Part shown: positions 1 through 13,947 of the stretch, in pieces
Layout of the letters: each line of letters starts with the position of its first letter
Position numbering within the stretch: position 1 is the first letter of the stretch
Assembly (NCBI RefSeq): GCF_001665395.1
Contig: NZ_LZSG01000001.1
Coordinates: forward strand, 286,561 to 350,560
DNA length: 64,000 bases
Direction of reading: 5' to 3'
Source: Mycobacterium sp. 1164966.3
GTDB taxonomy: Bacteria; Actinomycetota; Actinomycetes; Mycobacteriales; Mycobacteriaceae
Translations under genes and position numbers: made by a program
The notes under the pieces: model-generated
The model's database searches: none
Seen by the model: the letters and a program-made list of their open reading frames with translations, nothing else
Told to the model about the DNA's origin: nothing

Positions 1-2240
<2,240 letters not shown>

Positions 2241-2243
2241 CCG

Positions 2244-2299
2244 CGAGCGTGCGGCTGGCCTGACGCTCGGGCTCGAACCTGCAGCCAGCTGCACGCTCG
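2244..2299. terminator. Inverted repeat between Rv3635-like gene and tRNA-Thr
   Basis: Sixteen-base arms at 2244-2259 and 2284-2299 pair with a single G-U type mismatch around a 24-base loop. It begins 3 bp after the stop of the membrane-protein gene and lies between it and the converging tRNA. There is no U-run, so a mycobacterial-type hairpin terminator or bidirectional transcription barrier is inferred. Confidence 0.5.
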
Positions 2300-2314
2300 G
2301 CGCAAAGGAATGAG

Positions 2315-2387
2315 AGCCGCCTAGGAGAATCGAACTCCTGACCTATTCATTACGAGTGAATCGCTCTACCGACTGAGCTAAGGCGGC
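2315..2387 (-). tRNA. thrV: tRNA-Thr (anticodon CGT)
   Basis: Reading the minus strand gives a 7-bp acceptor stem (GCCGCCT with AGGCGGC), a D arm TAGCTCAGTCGGTAGAGC, an anticodon stem ATTCA/TGAAT around loop CTCGTAA with CGT at 34-36, and a TTCGATTC T-loop. CCA is not encoded. It sits between the Rv3635-like gene and holB. The gene symbol is uncertain. Confidence 0.95.
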
Positions 2388-2431
2388 ATGCCCTCACGCG
2401 GGCGGCACGAGTCTACGGCAGGCGGGGTGAG

Positions 2432-3640
2432 TCACCCAAGTTCCTGGCCGATGCTGGCGACCATGGCGTCGACCGCGAACTTGGGTTTGACGTTGACAGC
2501 CACCGCTTCCCGGCATTGCAGCACCGCTTCGATGCAGCGCAACAACCGTTCTGGCGGGGCGTGGGCGCCCAGCGCTGCCACCCGGTCGGCCATATCGGGA
2601 TGATTGCGGCGAACCTCGCCGGCGTTGGCCGCAATCACCAACGCATCACGGAAGTAGGTCGCCAAGTCCACCAGCGCCCGGTCCAGAGCGTCCCGTGACG
2701 CCCGCGTCTGTCGTGACTTCTGCCGTCGCTCAAGGTCCTTGATCGCCCCGGTAGCACCACGCAACGCTGACGCGGTGCCCTTTCCGGTGCCGCCAGCCCC
2801 GAGAGCCGTTCGCAGCTCCTCGGTTTCGGCTTCGGCGCGATCGGCGGTCAGCGCGATCGCCTCGGCTTCGGCCGCAGCGACCAGTTCTTCGGCGGCCGCG
2901 TAAGCCCGCGAGGGCACCACGGCGTCGCGCACCAGTCCCAGCGCCCGCTCGCGTCGTTGGCGCGCCTCGGGGTCGGTGGCCAGCCGGCGCGCTCGGCCCA
3001 CATGTCCGCCGCTGACCGACGCCGCCCAGTTCGCGGTCTCGGCGTCCAGCCCGTCGCTTTCCACCAGGACCCGCGCGATCGCCTCGGCCGACGGGGTCAC
3101 CAGCGCGACATGCCTACACCGGGATCGCAGGGTGACCGCGATGTCCTCCGGATCAACCGACGGTGCGCACAGCAGGAACACCGTCGACGGCGGCGGCTCC
3201 TCCACGACCTTGAGCAGTGCGTTCGCGGCACCTTCGGTCAACCGGTCGGCGTCCTCGATCACCACGATCTGCCGGTGCCCGGTGGTCGGGCGGCGCGAGG
3301 CGATCTGCACGATGGCGCGCATATCGTCCACGCCGATGGAAAGGCCTTCGGGAATGACTCGCCGGACGTCGGCATGAGTGCCGGCCATTGTCGTCGTGCA
3401 TGCCCGGCAGTGCCCGCATCCGGGCTCCCCGTCCGTCGAAGTACATTGCAGCGCAGCGGCGAAACACAGTGCGGCGACCGAGCGCCCAGAACCAGGGGGG
3501 CCGGTGATCAGCCACGCATGTGTCAAAATTCCCTCGCCCGCGGAGCTGTGAGTCGAATCACCACGGGCGACGCGCGCGGCGGCAAGCAGCTCGGCCTCCA
3601 CAGCCTCCTGACCTACCAGCCGCGTAAACACTCCGGACAT
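2432..3640 (-). CDS. holB: DNA polymerase III delta-prime subunit
   Basis: 402 residues. An AAA+ clamp-loader protein: the P-loop region reads GPPGSGRS near residue 45, with Arg replacing the usual Lys as in non-hydrolysing delta-prime subunits. A four-cysteine zinc module follows (CTSTDGEPGCGHCRAC), then DADRLTEGAANALLK and the sensor region LRSRCR. It works in the clamp-loader complex that opens and loads the beta clamp. The start at 3640 (MSGVFTRLVGQ) is chosen because the usual N-terminus begins there. A second ATG lies directly upstream at 3643, and the longer open frame up to 3901 has no family support and would overlap the divergent cyclase gene. Corresponds to Rv3644c. Confidence 0.92.
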   Translation of the reverse strand: MSGVFTRLVGQEAVEAELLAAARVARGDSTHSSAGEGILTHAWLITGPPGSGRSVAALCFAAALQCTSTDGEPGCGHCRACTTTMAGTHADVRRVIPEGLSIGVDDMRAIVQIASRRPTTGHRQIVVIEDADRLTEGAANALLKVVEEPPPSTVFLLCAPSVDPEDIAVTLRSRCRHVALVTPSAEAIARVLVESDGLDAETANWAASVSGGHVGRARRLATDPEARQRRERALGLVRDAVVPSRAYAAAEELVAAAEAEAIALTADRAEAETEELRTALGAGGTGKGTASALRGATGAIKDLERRQKSRQTRASRDALDRALVDLATYFRDALVIAANAGEVRRNHPDMADRVAALGAHAPPERLLRCIEAVLQCREAVAVNVKPKFAVDAMVASIGQELG

Positions 3641-3794
3641 CATCGGCAACAGTAGTGAGACCGGATGACAGATACCGATCGGCCACCATTTCGCGACAAT
3701 TCCGTGATCTTTCGGCATCTTTCGCCAACGGCGGGCGACTTGCGGGGCGAATTTAGGTTTCCGACAAGTCGCTGCCGACCGATACGGTGGATCC

Positions 3795-5453
3795 GTGGCA
3801 ACCCAGGCGGCACTGCCCGGGCGGATTAATGGGTTCGTCCGGTGGGTGGTGCGCACCCCGTGGCCGGTTTTTTCGCTCAGCATGCTGCAAGCCGATATCA
3901 TCGGGGCCCTTTTCGTGCTCGGCTTCCTGCGCTACGGGTTGCCGCCCCAGGACCGCGTCGAGTTGCAGGACCTTCCACTGCGGAACCTGGTCATCGTCGT
4001 AACGTCACTGGTCGCCGTATTCCTCGCCGGCTTCGTGGTGAACGTGAAACTGCTGATGCCGGTTTTCCGCTGGCAGCGACGGGACAATCTGCTCGCCGAA
4101 TCCGACCCGGCCGACACCGAAGTGGCGCGCAGCCGCGCGCTGCGGATGCCCTTCTATCGCACGTTGATCAGCATGGGCTCGTGGGCCATCGGCGGCGCGA
4201 TATTCATCGTCGCCAGCTGGTCGGTCGCCAGATACGCAGCGCCCGTCGTCGCCGTCGCCACCGCCCTGGGTGCCACCGCGACCGCGATCATCGGCTACCT
4301 GCAGTCCGAGCGCGTGCTGCGCCCGGTGGCGGTTGCGGCCCTGCGCAGCGGTGTGCCGGAAAACGTCCAGGCCCCCGGCGTCATCCTGCGGCTGATGCTG
4401 GCCTGGATTCTGTCCACCGGCGTGCCGCTGCTGACGATCGTGCTCGCCGTGGTCGCCGACAAGGCGTCGCTGCTGCGGGCCTCACCCGAGAAGCTGTTCG
4501 ATCCCATCCTGTTGCTGGCTCTGGCGGCGCTGGTTATTGGCCTGGTCAGCACCCTGCTGGTGGCTATGTCGATCGCCGACCCGCTGCGTCAGCTGCGCTG
4601 GGCGCTGTCCGAGGTCCAGCGCGGCAACTACAACGCCCACATGCAGATCTACGACGCCAGCGAATTGGGCATGCTGCAGGCCGGCTTCAACGACATGGTG
4701 CGCGACCTGTCCGAGCGGCAGCGCCTGCGCGACCTGTTCGGCCGCTATGTCGGCGAGGACGTGGCCCGGCGGGCCTTGGAGCGCGGTACCGAGCTGGGCG
4801 GGCGCGAGCGCGACGTCGCGGTGCTGTTCGTCGACCTGGTCGGCTCCACCCAGCTGGCCGCGACCAAGCCGCCCGCCGAGGTCGTCCACCTGCTCAACGA
4901 GTTCTTCCGGGTGGTGGTGGACACGGTCGGGCGACACGGCGGTTTCGTCAACAAGTTCCAGGGCGACGCCGCGCTGGCGATTTTCGGCGCGCCGATCGAA
5001 CATCCCGACGGCGCCGGCGCGGTGCTGGCGGCCGCGCGTGAGCTGCACGACGAACTGCTACCGGTGCTGGGCTCCGCCGAGTTCGGCATCGGGGTGTCGG
5101 CCGGCAGGGCGATCGCAGGCCATATCGGCGCCCAAGCGCGCTTCGAGTACACCGTTATCGGCGACCCGGTCAACGAGGCCGCGCGGCTCACCGAGCTCGC
5201 CAAACTCGAGGAAGGCCATGTGCTGGCTTCCGCGATCGCGGTCAGTGGCGCCCTCGACGCCGAAGCCCTGTGCTGGGATGTCGGGGAAGTCGTCGAGTTG
5301 CGCGGCCGTACCGCACCTACTCAGTTGGCGCGGCCGTTGAATCTAGCAAATCCAGACGAGGTGGCGACGATGTCCGGTGGCGCTGATACCGACGCCGCCA
5401 GGTCTCCAGAAGAGCCCGCCCCTGAAGAGGCCTCCAGCGAAGTCGGCCGCTGA
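3795..5453 (+). CDS. Membrane-bound class III adenylate cyclase with HAMP domain
   Basis: 552 residues. It has an N-terminal block of about six membrane segments (residues 25-265), a HAMP linker (about 260-315, IADPLRQLRWALSEV), and a C-terminal class III cyclase domain starting near residue 337. Visible catalytic features are the metal-binding FVDLVGST (Asp near 346), the KFQGD segment with a second metal Asp, and the YTVIGDPVNEAARL transition-state segment. It makes cAMP from ATP at the inner face of the membrane. From memory, the M. tuberculosis orthologue Rv3645 is linked to fatty-acid metabolism and to a large share of cellular cAMP. The GTG start at 3795 is used. A cAMP receptor gene (crp) lies about 32 kb downstream in the same window. 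Confidence 0.92.
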   Translation: MATQAALPGRINGFVRWVVRTPWPVFSLSMLQADIIGALFVLGFLRYGLPPQDRVELQDLPLRNLVIVVTSLVAVFLAGFVVNVKLLMPVFRWQRRDNLLAESDPADTEVARSRALRMPFYRTLISMGSWAIGGAIFIVASWSVARYAAPVVAVATALGATATAIIGYLQSERVLRPVAVAALRSGVPENVQAPGVILRLMLAWILSTGVPLLTIVLAVVADKASLLRASPEKLFDPILLLALAALVIGLVSTLLVAMSIADPLRQLRWALSEVQRGNYNAHMQIYDASELGMLQAGFNDMVRDLSERQRLRDLFGRYVGEDVARRALERGTELGGRERDVAVLFVDLVGSTQLAATKPPAEVVHLLNEFFRVVVDTVGRHGGFVNKFQGDAALAIFGAPIEHPDGAGAVLAAARELHDELLPVLGSAEFGIGVSAGRAIAGHIGAQARFEYTVIGDPVNEAARLTELAKLEEGHVLASAIAVSGALDAEALCWDVGEVVELRGRTAPTQLARPLNLANPDEVATMSGGADTDAARSPEEPAPEEASSEVGR

Positions 5454-5500
5454 CCCGCGAACGTCAGTCGGATGGCCCTTCGATCGCGCCGCCTGCTTGC

Positions 5501-5660
5501 AGTGTGAAGCCGCGGCTTTCAGTGTGAGCCTAGGGCTTTCGGTGTGAGCCTAGGGCGGCCTGAAGGCGAAAACCCCGCCCAGGCTTCACGCGCAAAGCCC
5601 AGGCTTCACGCGCAAATCCGAGGCTTCACGCGCAAAGCCGTGACTTCACAGCGAAAGGCG
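5501..5660. repeat. Two opposed arrays of 20-bp repeats between convergent genes
   Basis: Three 20-bp units at 5501-5560 (for example AGTGTGAGCCTAGGGCTTTC) are followed, after a 20-bp spacer, by four 20-bp units at 5581-5660 (AGGCTTCACGCGCAAAGCCC and variants; the fourth is degenerate). The second array is roughly the reverse complement of the first, so the region can fold into one large imperfect hairpin. It lies between the 3' ends of the cyclase gene and topA, where a bidirectional terminator would be expected. Confidence 0.8.
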
Positions 5661-5684
5661 TGAAGCGCATGGACGCGAACCCAA

Positions 5685-8489
<2,805 letters not shown>

Positions 8490-8700
8490 CTGCGCTTACG
8501 CTCCATCTCTGTGTTCCGGCCCCTGACGGGACCACCCGTAGCAGGGACGACGGTCGGCCCTGAGGTGCAGATGCAATCCAGGCGATCCGAATCCGTCGGC
8601 GTCCCTCCGCCTGCGGGCACCTGACAATTTCGCACCCTTTGGTGGGCCCGCGCAAACCGGGTGCAAACCGACTCCCCATGATCGGGATGCCGGCGGACCG

Positions 8701-9291
8701 CTAAACCCGCGGCCACTGCGACAACGCGTCCGCGCTATCGGGGGGTTCCCCCACGTTCTCTACCAGGCGCGATAGCCTGCGCCGGCCGCTGATGCGCAGC
8801 GCGGGCCGAGCTCCGCGGGTGCCGATCAACGTGGGCGCGATGCCCACTCGCATCAGCGCCGACGCGAGCGGCGAATGAGTGTCCGGCGCGTGTGGATCCA
8901 GGCCCAGCAGGTAGCGGTCGGCCTCGGGGCTTCCCGCCGCCAGGGTCCACGCTCGCAGTTCCCGCGGGCCCGGCAGCCAGCGCGGCGGCACCGTCTTGAC
9001 CGCGCCACGCGTCCATTCGGCGGCGATGGGGCGCAAGTGCGGGCTGACTTCCGTCCTGACCAGCGGAGTGTCTTCCTCGGTGCGGGTGATCTCAGGCGTC
9101 AAACCGGCTTCGCGGATCATCTCGGCCAGCGCCTCTGCCCGCCAGGGCTGGTCGACGACGACGGAGAGCCGGGCGCCCTGACTATCGCCGCTGGTGACGA
9201 GCACGATCTGACCAGTGGCAGCCAGCACACCGGCGAGGTCGGCGACCGCGGGCGGTACCGACTCTGCGGTGAAGAAGGAAAGCTGGCTCAC
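8701..9291 (-). CDS. Conserved hypothetical protein, Rv3647c-like
   Basis: 196 residues from the GTG at 9291 (VSQLSFFTAESVPP). Upstream codons in the same frame extend to 9411 but run through a repeated hairpin element and are probably untranslated. No catalytic motif is recognised. The N-terminal half is mixed alpha/beta; the C-terminal half is rich in Arg and Pro, with no signal peptide or membrane segment. It sits between cspA and topA on the same strand, as Rv3647c does in M. tuberculosis. Function unknown. Confidence 0.8.
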   Translation of the reverse strand: MSQLSFFTAESVPPAVADLAGVLAATGQIVLVTSGDSQGARLSVVVDQPWRAEALAEMIREAGLTPEITRTEEDTPLVRTEVSPHLRPIAAEWTRGAVKTVPPRWLPGPRELRAWTLAAGSPEADRYLLGLDPHAPDTHSPLASALMRVGIAPTLIGTRGARPALRISGRRRLSRLVENVGEPPDSADALSQWPRV

Positions 9292-9405
9292 GTCAACGAC
9301 AGTAGGCCAGCGAGCCGAGCTGCGGCTTGAAGTTTTCGGCGCGCCGGTTGTGGCTCGCTGGGCACCGCCTACTGGCGAGCTGGGCCACCTCCCGCTTGCG
9401 GGGGA

Positions 9406-9450
9406 ACGCAAAATCCCCTATTCGGGGCCCGGAAATGGGCGATTTTGCAT
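9406..9450. repeat. Interspersed palindromic element (GCAAAATC ... GATTTTGC), copy 1
   Basis: Arms GCAAAATC (9408-9415) and GATTTTGC (9441-9448) flank an imperfectly self-complementary core, and the right flank continues ATCTGCTCG. The same element occurs at 49532-49589 with longer arms. It lies downstream of the cspA terminator and upstream of the Rv3647c-like gene. Confidence 0.75.
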
Positions 9451-9476
9451 CTGCTCGCCACACCTACCCCAAACGA

Positions 9477-9505
9477 AAACCCCCCGGATCATGCCCGGGG
9501 GGTTT
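9477..9505 (-). terminator. Rho-independent terminator of cspA
   Basis: On the minus strand the arms AACCCCCCGG and CCGGGGGGTT form a 10-bp GC-rich stem, followed by a short T-rich stretch (TTCGTTT). It lies 17-45 bp after the cspA stop codon. This is one of the few clear intrinsic terminators in the window and fits a strongly expressed short gene. Confidence 0.85.
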
Positions 9506-9522
9506 CGTCAGCTTCTGCCCGC

Positions 9523-9726
9523 TTAGACGGACCGGACGCCGGTGGCCTGGGGGCCCTTAGGGCTGTGGCCGATCTCGAACTCGACCTTCTGGTTTTCTTC
9601 AAGGGTGCGGAAGCCCGAACCCTGGATCTCCGTGTAGTGGACAAACACATCCGCGGAACCATCCTCAGGGGCGATAAAGCCGAACCCCTTCTCCGCGTTG
9701 AACCACTTCACAGTTCCCTGTGGCAT
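9523..9726 (-). CDS. cspA: Cold-shock protein A
   Basis: 67 residues, one OB-fold cold-shock domain. The RNA-binding motifs are intact: KGFGFI (RNP1) and DVFVHY (RNP2), preceded by GTVKWFN. It binds single-stranded RNA and DNA as a chaperone. The ATG at 9726 is chosen over the longer frame to 9798 because it starts at the family N-terminus (MPQGTVKWF) and has a ribosome site (AAGGAAAG) upstream. About 290 bp separate it from the divergent helicase gene, leaving room for the long regulatory leader typical of cold-shock mRNAs. Corresponds to Rv3648c. Confidence 0.97.
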   Translation of the reverse strand: MPQGTVKWFNAEKGFGFIAPEDGSADVFVHYTEIQGSGFRTLEENQKVEFEIGHSPKGPQATGVRSV

Positions 9727-10018
9727 TTCTCGATCTTTCCTTTTCTTCTGGGTGCGGTGCACCGCCTTTCGGTGCCCCGGGCCAGCTGCGACCGCCATAC
9801 CTCGCGGAGTCGCCGGAACTTCACCCGACCGATAACCTCGCAGGAACCGCGGCCGCAGCGTCGATCCTGCGAAAGTTTGACACGAACACAGAAGCTGCGA
9901 CCGGGATCAGTCAACCATGTTCGACGCGTCGGCGACAGCTCCTTGGCAGCCGAAGGGATGGTGAATTTACGTCAGCGTCATACCGGTACCCGGCTAGACA
10001 CGCGCAGAAAGGCCCGAG

Positions 10019-12334
10019 ATGGCCAGTTTCGGCAGCGAACTGCTGACCGTCGCGCTCGCCGGCACTCCACCGGGCGAGCGGCCGTTGCGCCATGTCGCCG
10101 AGCTGCCGGCGCGCAGCGGCCGGCCCTACCAGTGGCCGCAGTGGGCCGAGCCCGACGTGATTCGGGCGTTCGGCGAGCGGGGCATCGTGGCTCCCTGGTC
10201 GCACCAGCTCGAGGCGGCCGAGCTGGCCCACTCCGGCCGTCATGTAGTGGTGAGCACCGGTACCGCGTCGGGAAAATCCTTGGCCTACCAACTTCCGGTC
10301 CTCAACGCGCTGGCGACCGATCCCGCGGCCCGGGTTTTGTACCTGTCGCCGACGAAGGCGCTCGGCCACGATCAATTGCGCGCCGCCCACGCTCTGACCA
10401 CCGCCGTCCCGCGGCTGGCCGACGCCGCTCCAACGGCCTACGACGGCGACAGTCCCGTCGAGGTGCGCCGCTTCGCCCGCGAGCGCTCCAGATGGCTGTT
10501 TTCCAACCCCGACATGGTCCATCTGTCGATACTGCGCAACCACGCCCGCTGGGCGGGGCTGTTACGCCGTCTTCGCTACCTGGTTGTCGACGAATGTCAC
10601 TACTACCGCGGTGTTTTCGGTTCGAACGTGGCGATGGTGCTGCGTCGCCTGCTGCGGTTGTGCGCGCGTTACTCCGCAGAACCGACGGTGATCTTCGCCA
10701 GCGCGACGACGGCATCGCCGGGCACGACGGCCACCGAACTCATCGGCCGGCCGGTCGCGGAGGTTACCGACGACGGCTCGCCGCAGGGGGCCCGCACGGT
10801 CGCGCTGTGGGAGCCGGCCCTGCGCACCGACCTGACAGGCGAGAATGGCGCCCCGGTGCGACGATCCGCGGGCGCCGAGGCCGCCCGGGTGATGGCCGAC
10901 CTGATCGCCGAAGGGGCCCAGACCCTGACGTTCGTGCGATCGCGGCGTGCCGCCGAGCTGACCGCGCTGGGCGCCCAATCCCGGCTGGACGACATCGCTC
11001 CAGACCTGTCGAAGAGGGTGGCGTCGTATCGGGCCGGTTACCTCGCCGAAGATCGCGTCGCCCTCGAGCATGCGCTGGCCGAGGGCAGGCTGCGTGGTAT
11101 GGCCACGACCAACGCACTGGAATTGGGTGTCGATATCGCGGGGCTGGACGCGGTGGTTCTGGCCGGGTTTCCGGGGACGGTCGCTTCGTTCTGGCAGCAG
11201 GCGGGGCGGTCCGGCCGACGAGGGCAGGGCGCGCTGGTGATGCTGATCGCGCGCGACGACCCGCTGGACACGTATTTGGTGCACCATCCAGCGGCACTGC
11301 TGGACAAACCGGTCGAGCGATCTGTGATCGATCCCGCCAATCCCTACCTGCTGGAGCCCCAATTGCTCTGTGCGGCAACTGAATTACCCCTTGATGAGGC
11401 CGAGGTCCGGGCGTTGGGCGCCGAGCAGGTAGCCGGTGGCCTGGTCGACGACGGACTCCTGCGGCGGCGAGGCGGCAAGTATTTTCCGGCGCCCGGCGTC
11501 GAACCTCACGTCGCGGTGGACATCCGGGGTTCGACGGGCGAGCAGATCATGATCGTGGAGGCCGAAACCGGACGGCTGTTGGGCAGCGTCGGTCTCGGTC
11601 AGGCTCCAGCCACGGTCCATCCGGGGGCGGTGTATCTGCATCAGGGCGAGACCTACGTCGTCGACTCGCTGGATATCGAGGACGGGATCGCGTTCGTACA
11701 CGCTGGGGACCCCGGCTACGCGACGTTCGCGCGAGAGGTCACCGACATCTCGGTCACCGGTATTGGTGAGCGCCTACCGTTCGGCGAAGTCACTCTGGGG
11801 CTGGTGCCGGTGACCGTCACCCACCAAGTCGTCGGCTACCTGCGTCGACGGCTCACCGGGGAGGTGATCGACTTCACCGAATTGGACATGCCCGAGCACA
11901 CCTTGCCCACCACCGCCGTGATGTACACCGTCACCCCGGATGCCTTGTCACACAACAATATTGAGCTACCGCGAATCCCCGGGTCGCTGCACGCCGCCGA
12001 ACATGCGGCCATCGGACTGCTGCCGTTGGTGGCCAGTTGCGACCGCAGCGACATCGGCGGGATGTCCACCGCTATCGGGCCCGACGGTCTGCCCAGTGTT
12101 TTCGTCTACGACGGCTATCCGGGCGGGGCGGGGTTCGCCGAACGTGGCTTCCGCCAGGCCAGCACCTGGCTGGGTGCGACTGCCGCGGCCATCGAGGCAT
12201 GTGAATGCCCAGGCGGATGTCCCTCATGTGTGCAGTCGCCCAAGTGCGGCAACGGCAACGACCCATTGGACAAGGCCGGTGCTGTCCAGGTGCTGCGGTT
12301 GGTGCTCGCGGCGCTGGCCAGCGAATCACCTTAA
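10019..12334 (+). CDS. Superfamily 2 DNA helicase, MrfA/YprA type, with C-terminal cysteine module
   Basis: 771 residues, the length remembered for Rv3649. Motif I is TGTASGKS near residue 80, motif II is the DECH box (VVDECHYYRG), motif III is SATT, and motif VI is QQAGRSGRRGQGA. The last 60 residues or so carry the DUF1998/MZB four-cysteine cluster (CECPGGCPSC ... CGNG). This architecture is that of B. subtilis MrfA, a 3'-to-5' helicase that helps repair mitomycin damage; a repair role here is inferred. It is monocistronic and divergent from cspA. Confidence 0.9.
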   Translation: MASFGSELLTVALAGTPPGERPLRHVAELPARSGRPYQWPQWAEPDVIRAFGERGIVAPWSHQLEAAELAHSGRHVVVSTGTASGKSLAYQLPVLNALATDPAARVLYLSPTKALGHDQLRAAHALTTAVPRLADAAPTAYDGDSPVEVRRFARERSRWLFSNPDMVHLSILRNHARWAGLLRRLRYLVVDECHYYRGVFGSNVAMVLRRLLRLCARYSAEPTVIFASATTASPGTTATELIGRPVAEVTDDGSPQGARTVALWEPALRTDLTGENGAPVRRSAGAEAARVMADLIAEGAQTLTFVRSRRAAELTALGAQSRLDDIAPDLSKRVASYRAGYLAEDRVALEHALAEGRLRGMATTNALELGVDIAGLDAVVLAGFPGTVASFWQQAGRSGRRGQGALVMLIARDDPLDTYLVHHPAALLDKPVERSVIDPANPYLLEPQLLCAATELPLDEAEVRALGAEQVAGGLVDDGLLRRRGGKYFPAPGVEPHVAVDIRGSTGEQIMIVEAETGRLLGSVGLGQAPATVHPGAVYLHQGETYVVDSLDIEDGIAFVHAGDPGYATFAREVTDISVTGIGERLPFGEVTLGLVPVTVTHQVVGYLRRRLTGEVIDFTELDMPEHTLPTTAVMYTVTPDALSHNNIELPRIPGSLHAAEHAAIGLLPLVASCDRSDIGGMSTAIGPDGLPSVFVYDGYPGGAGFAERGFRQASTWLGATAAAIEACECPGGCPSCVQSPKCGNGNDPLDKAGAVQVLRLVLAALASESP

Positions 12335-12553
12335 AAACCCTGCGGATGGCGACCGACCCCTCGACGGTCGACCTCCACGGGACGACGAACGGTCGGAAAA
12401 CACGATCCGCTCGTAAGCCCGACAAAGCGGGCGCAGTGGAAATTACCCGGTTCGAAGTGACAACGGCAAATTTGTTATCGCACCGTTATCCGGCGCGCAC
12501 CCGCCCCAGCCGGTGTCTGAGCTAGACAGGGGGCGGCCCGTAAACTTGTCGAC

Positions 12554-13588
12554 ATGGCCCACGACTGGTTGCTCGTGGAGACGCTAGGGGACGAACCCGC
12601 CGTGGTAGCGCAGGGGCGTCAACCGAAGAACCTCGTTCCGATAACCGCGTTCCTGCGACGAAGTCCCTACCTCTCCGCGGTCCGTACAGCGATCGCCGAG
12701 TCCGTACAAACCGGCCAGAGCCTGACCAGCATCACCCCCAAGAGCGACCGCGTCATCCGCACCGAACCCGTAGTGATGTCCGACGGCCGCCTGCACGGCG
12801 TGCACGTCTGGAGCGGGCCTGCCGGCACGGATCCGCCGGAGCGGCCAATCCCCGGCCCGCTCAAGTGGGACCTGACCCTGGGCATGGCCACCGATACTCC
12901 GGAGTCGCTGGAAAACAGCGGCAAAAATCCGGCGGTCGAGGCCACTCACGGGAGGGCCTTTGCGGAGGATCTGCCATCGCGCGATCTCAATCCCAACGAG
13001 AGCAAGGTATTGGCATTGGCCATCAAAGCCGAAGCCGGTCAAACCCTGTGCAGCAGCTGGGATATCACCGATTGGCAGGGCGAGCCGATTCGGGTGGGCT
13101 TCGTCGCGCGCACCGCGGTGGAACCGGGGCCGGACGGTCGCGACCACTTGATCTCGCGCGGGATGAACTGGCGGGGTGAACTCGAAGGGGCACCGCTGCC
13201 AGTCGATCGACTGGCACAGCAGATCCTGAACGGTTTGGCCCAGCCGGGAGTGCACCGGGCGTTGGTCGACCTCAACAACTGGACCCTGCTGAAGTGGCTC
13301 GACGACCCCTGCCCCTTCTACGACTGGCGCGGCAGCGACCCCGACCGGCCACGGGTGCATCCCGACGACGAGCATCTGAAGTCGTCAATGACCTCAGAAT
13401 TCGCCGGCGGTGCGACATCCCGGGTGTTGCGCCTGCCCGGCGACCGTGGCGCGTGGGTGCCCATGCACGTAACCGTCAACCGGGTAGAACTCGAACCGGA
13501 TACCTTCGCCGGATTGGTGTCGCTGCGACGACCCACCGACGAAGAACTCGCCGAGGCGAATCTTCTAGGCGCGGACGGCACGGGCTAG
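12554..13588 (+). CDS. Tandem PAS-like sensor protein, Rv3651-like
   Basis: 344 residues, soluble, with no signal peptide. The N-terminal third (MAHDWLLVETLG ... FLRR) and the middle (LNPNESKVLALAIKAEAG onward) are consistent with the tandem PAS-type domains described, from memory, for Rv3651 of M. tuberculosis; no ligand is known. In M. tuberculosis a PE gene (PE33) lies between the helicase gene and this one; here the 219-bp gap contains no PE sequence. The 3' end overlaps the stop of the converging tadG-like gene by 4 bp. Confidence 0.8.
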   Translation: MAHDWLLVETLGDEPAVVAQGRQPKNLVPITAFLRRSPYLSAVRTAIAESVQTGQSLTSITPKSDRVIRTEPVVMSDGRLHGVHVWSGPAGTDPPERPIPGPLKWDLTLGMATDTPESLENSGKNPAVEATHGRAFAEDLPSRDLNPNESKVLALAIKAEAGQTLCSSWDITDWQGEPIRVGFVARTAVEPGPDGRDHLISRGMNWRGELEGAPLPVDRLAQQILNGLAQPGVHRALVDLNNWTLLKWLDDPCPFYDWRGSDPDRPRVHPDDEHLKSSMTSEFAGGATSRVLRLPGDRGAWVPMHVTVNRVELEPDTFAGLVSLRRPTDEELAEANLLGADGTG

Positions 13589-13947
13589 CCAACTGGGCCG
13601 GCCCGTGCCGCTGCCTGGGCCGCGCCGGCGAAGGCGACACCCACCCGGACCGTTACCACCACGTCGAGTCGGTCTACGCGGCATCCGGCGTCGTCGACAC
13701 GCATGGCCCGGGCCACTGCGATCGCCCGGTTGCAGGCCGCCGCGATGCCCGACGGTAGTCGCGCCGCACCCGCCAGCGCGGCCAGATCGGCCGCCGCCTG
13801 CGCCCGGTGGCGTGCCACCACGACCGAGCCGAGATACGCGGCCGCACCGGTCACCGACAGCAGGACGGCGACCATTGCCGCTGCGACCACGGTGGCCGAG
13901 CCGCGGTCATCCCGCCGGTTCGGCCGCCGACACCGCTTTGGCCGCAA
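13585..13947 (-). CDS. TadG-like pseudopilin-family membrane protein (Rv3654c-like)
   Basis: Up to 120 residues. The recognisable part is DDRGSATVVAAAMVAVLL, a membrane segment with the short charged leader of Tad minor pilins, followed by ARHRAQAAADLAALAGA, a motif common to helicase-neighbourhood TadE/TadG-like proteins of actinobacteria. The C-terminal half is alanine rich with two Cys. The start is uncertain: the TTG at 13947 includes the conserved charged leader, while the GTG at 13890 gives 101 residues. Its start lies inside the tadE-like gene, so translation is probably coupled. Last gene of the Tad operon. Confidence 0.7.
   Translation of the reverse strand: MRPKRCRRPNRRDDRGSATVVAAAMVAVLLSVTGAAAYLGSVVVARHRAQAAADLAALAGAARLPSGIAAACNRAIAVARAMRVDDAGCRVDRLDVVVTVRVGVAFAGAAQAAARAGPVG

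Noticed and set aside
9445..11382. A 645-codon plus-strand frame overlapping the cspA and helicase region
   Set aside because: It is antisense to cspA and out of frame with the helicase, which has intact motifs. Arg/Pro-rich composition marks it as a shadow.
13890..13913. ATG overlapping the tadE stop (ATGACC) as start of the tadG-like gene
   Set aside because: It opens a different frame (MTAARPPW...) lacking the pilin-type helix. The real gene is in the frame reading DDRGSATVV.
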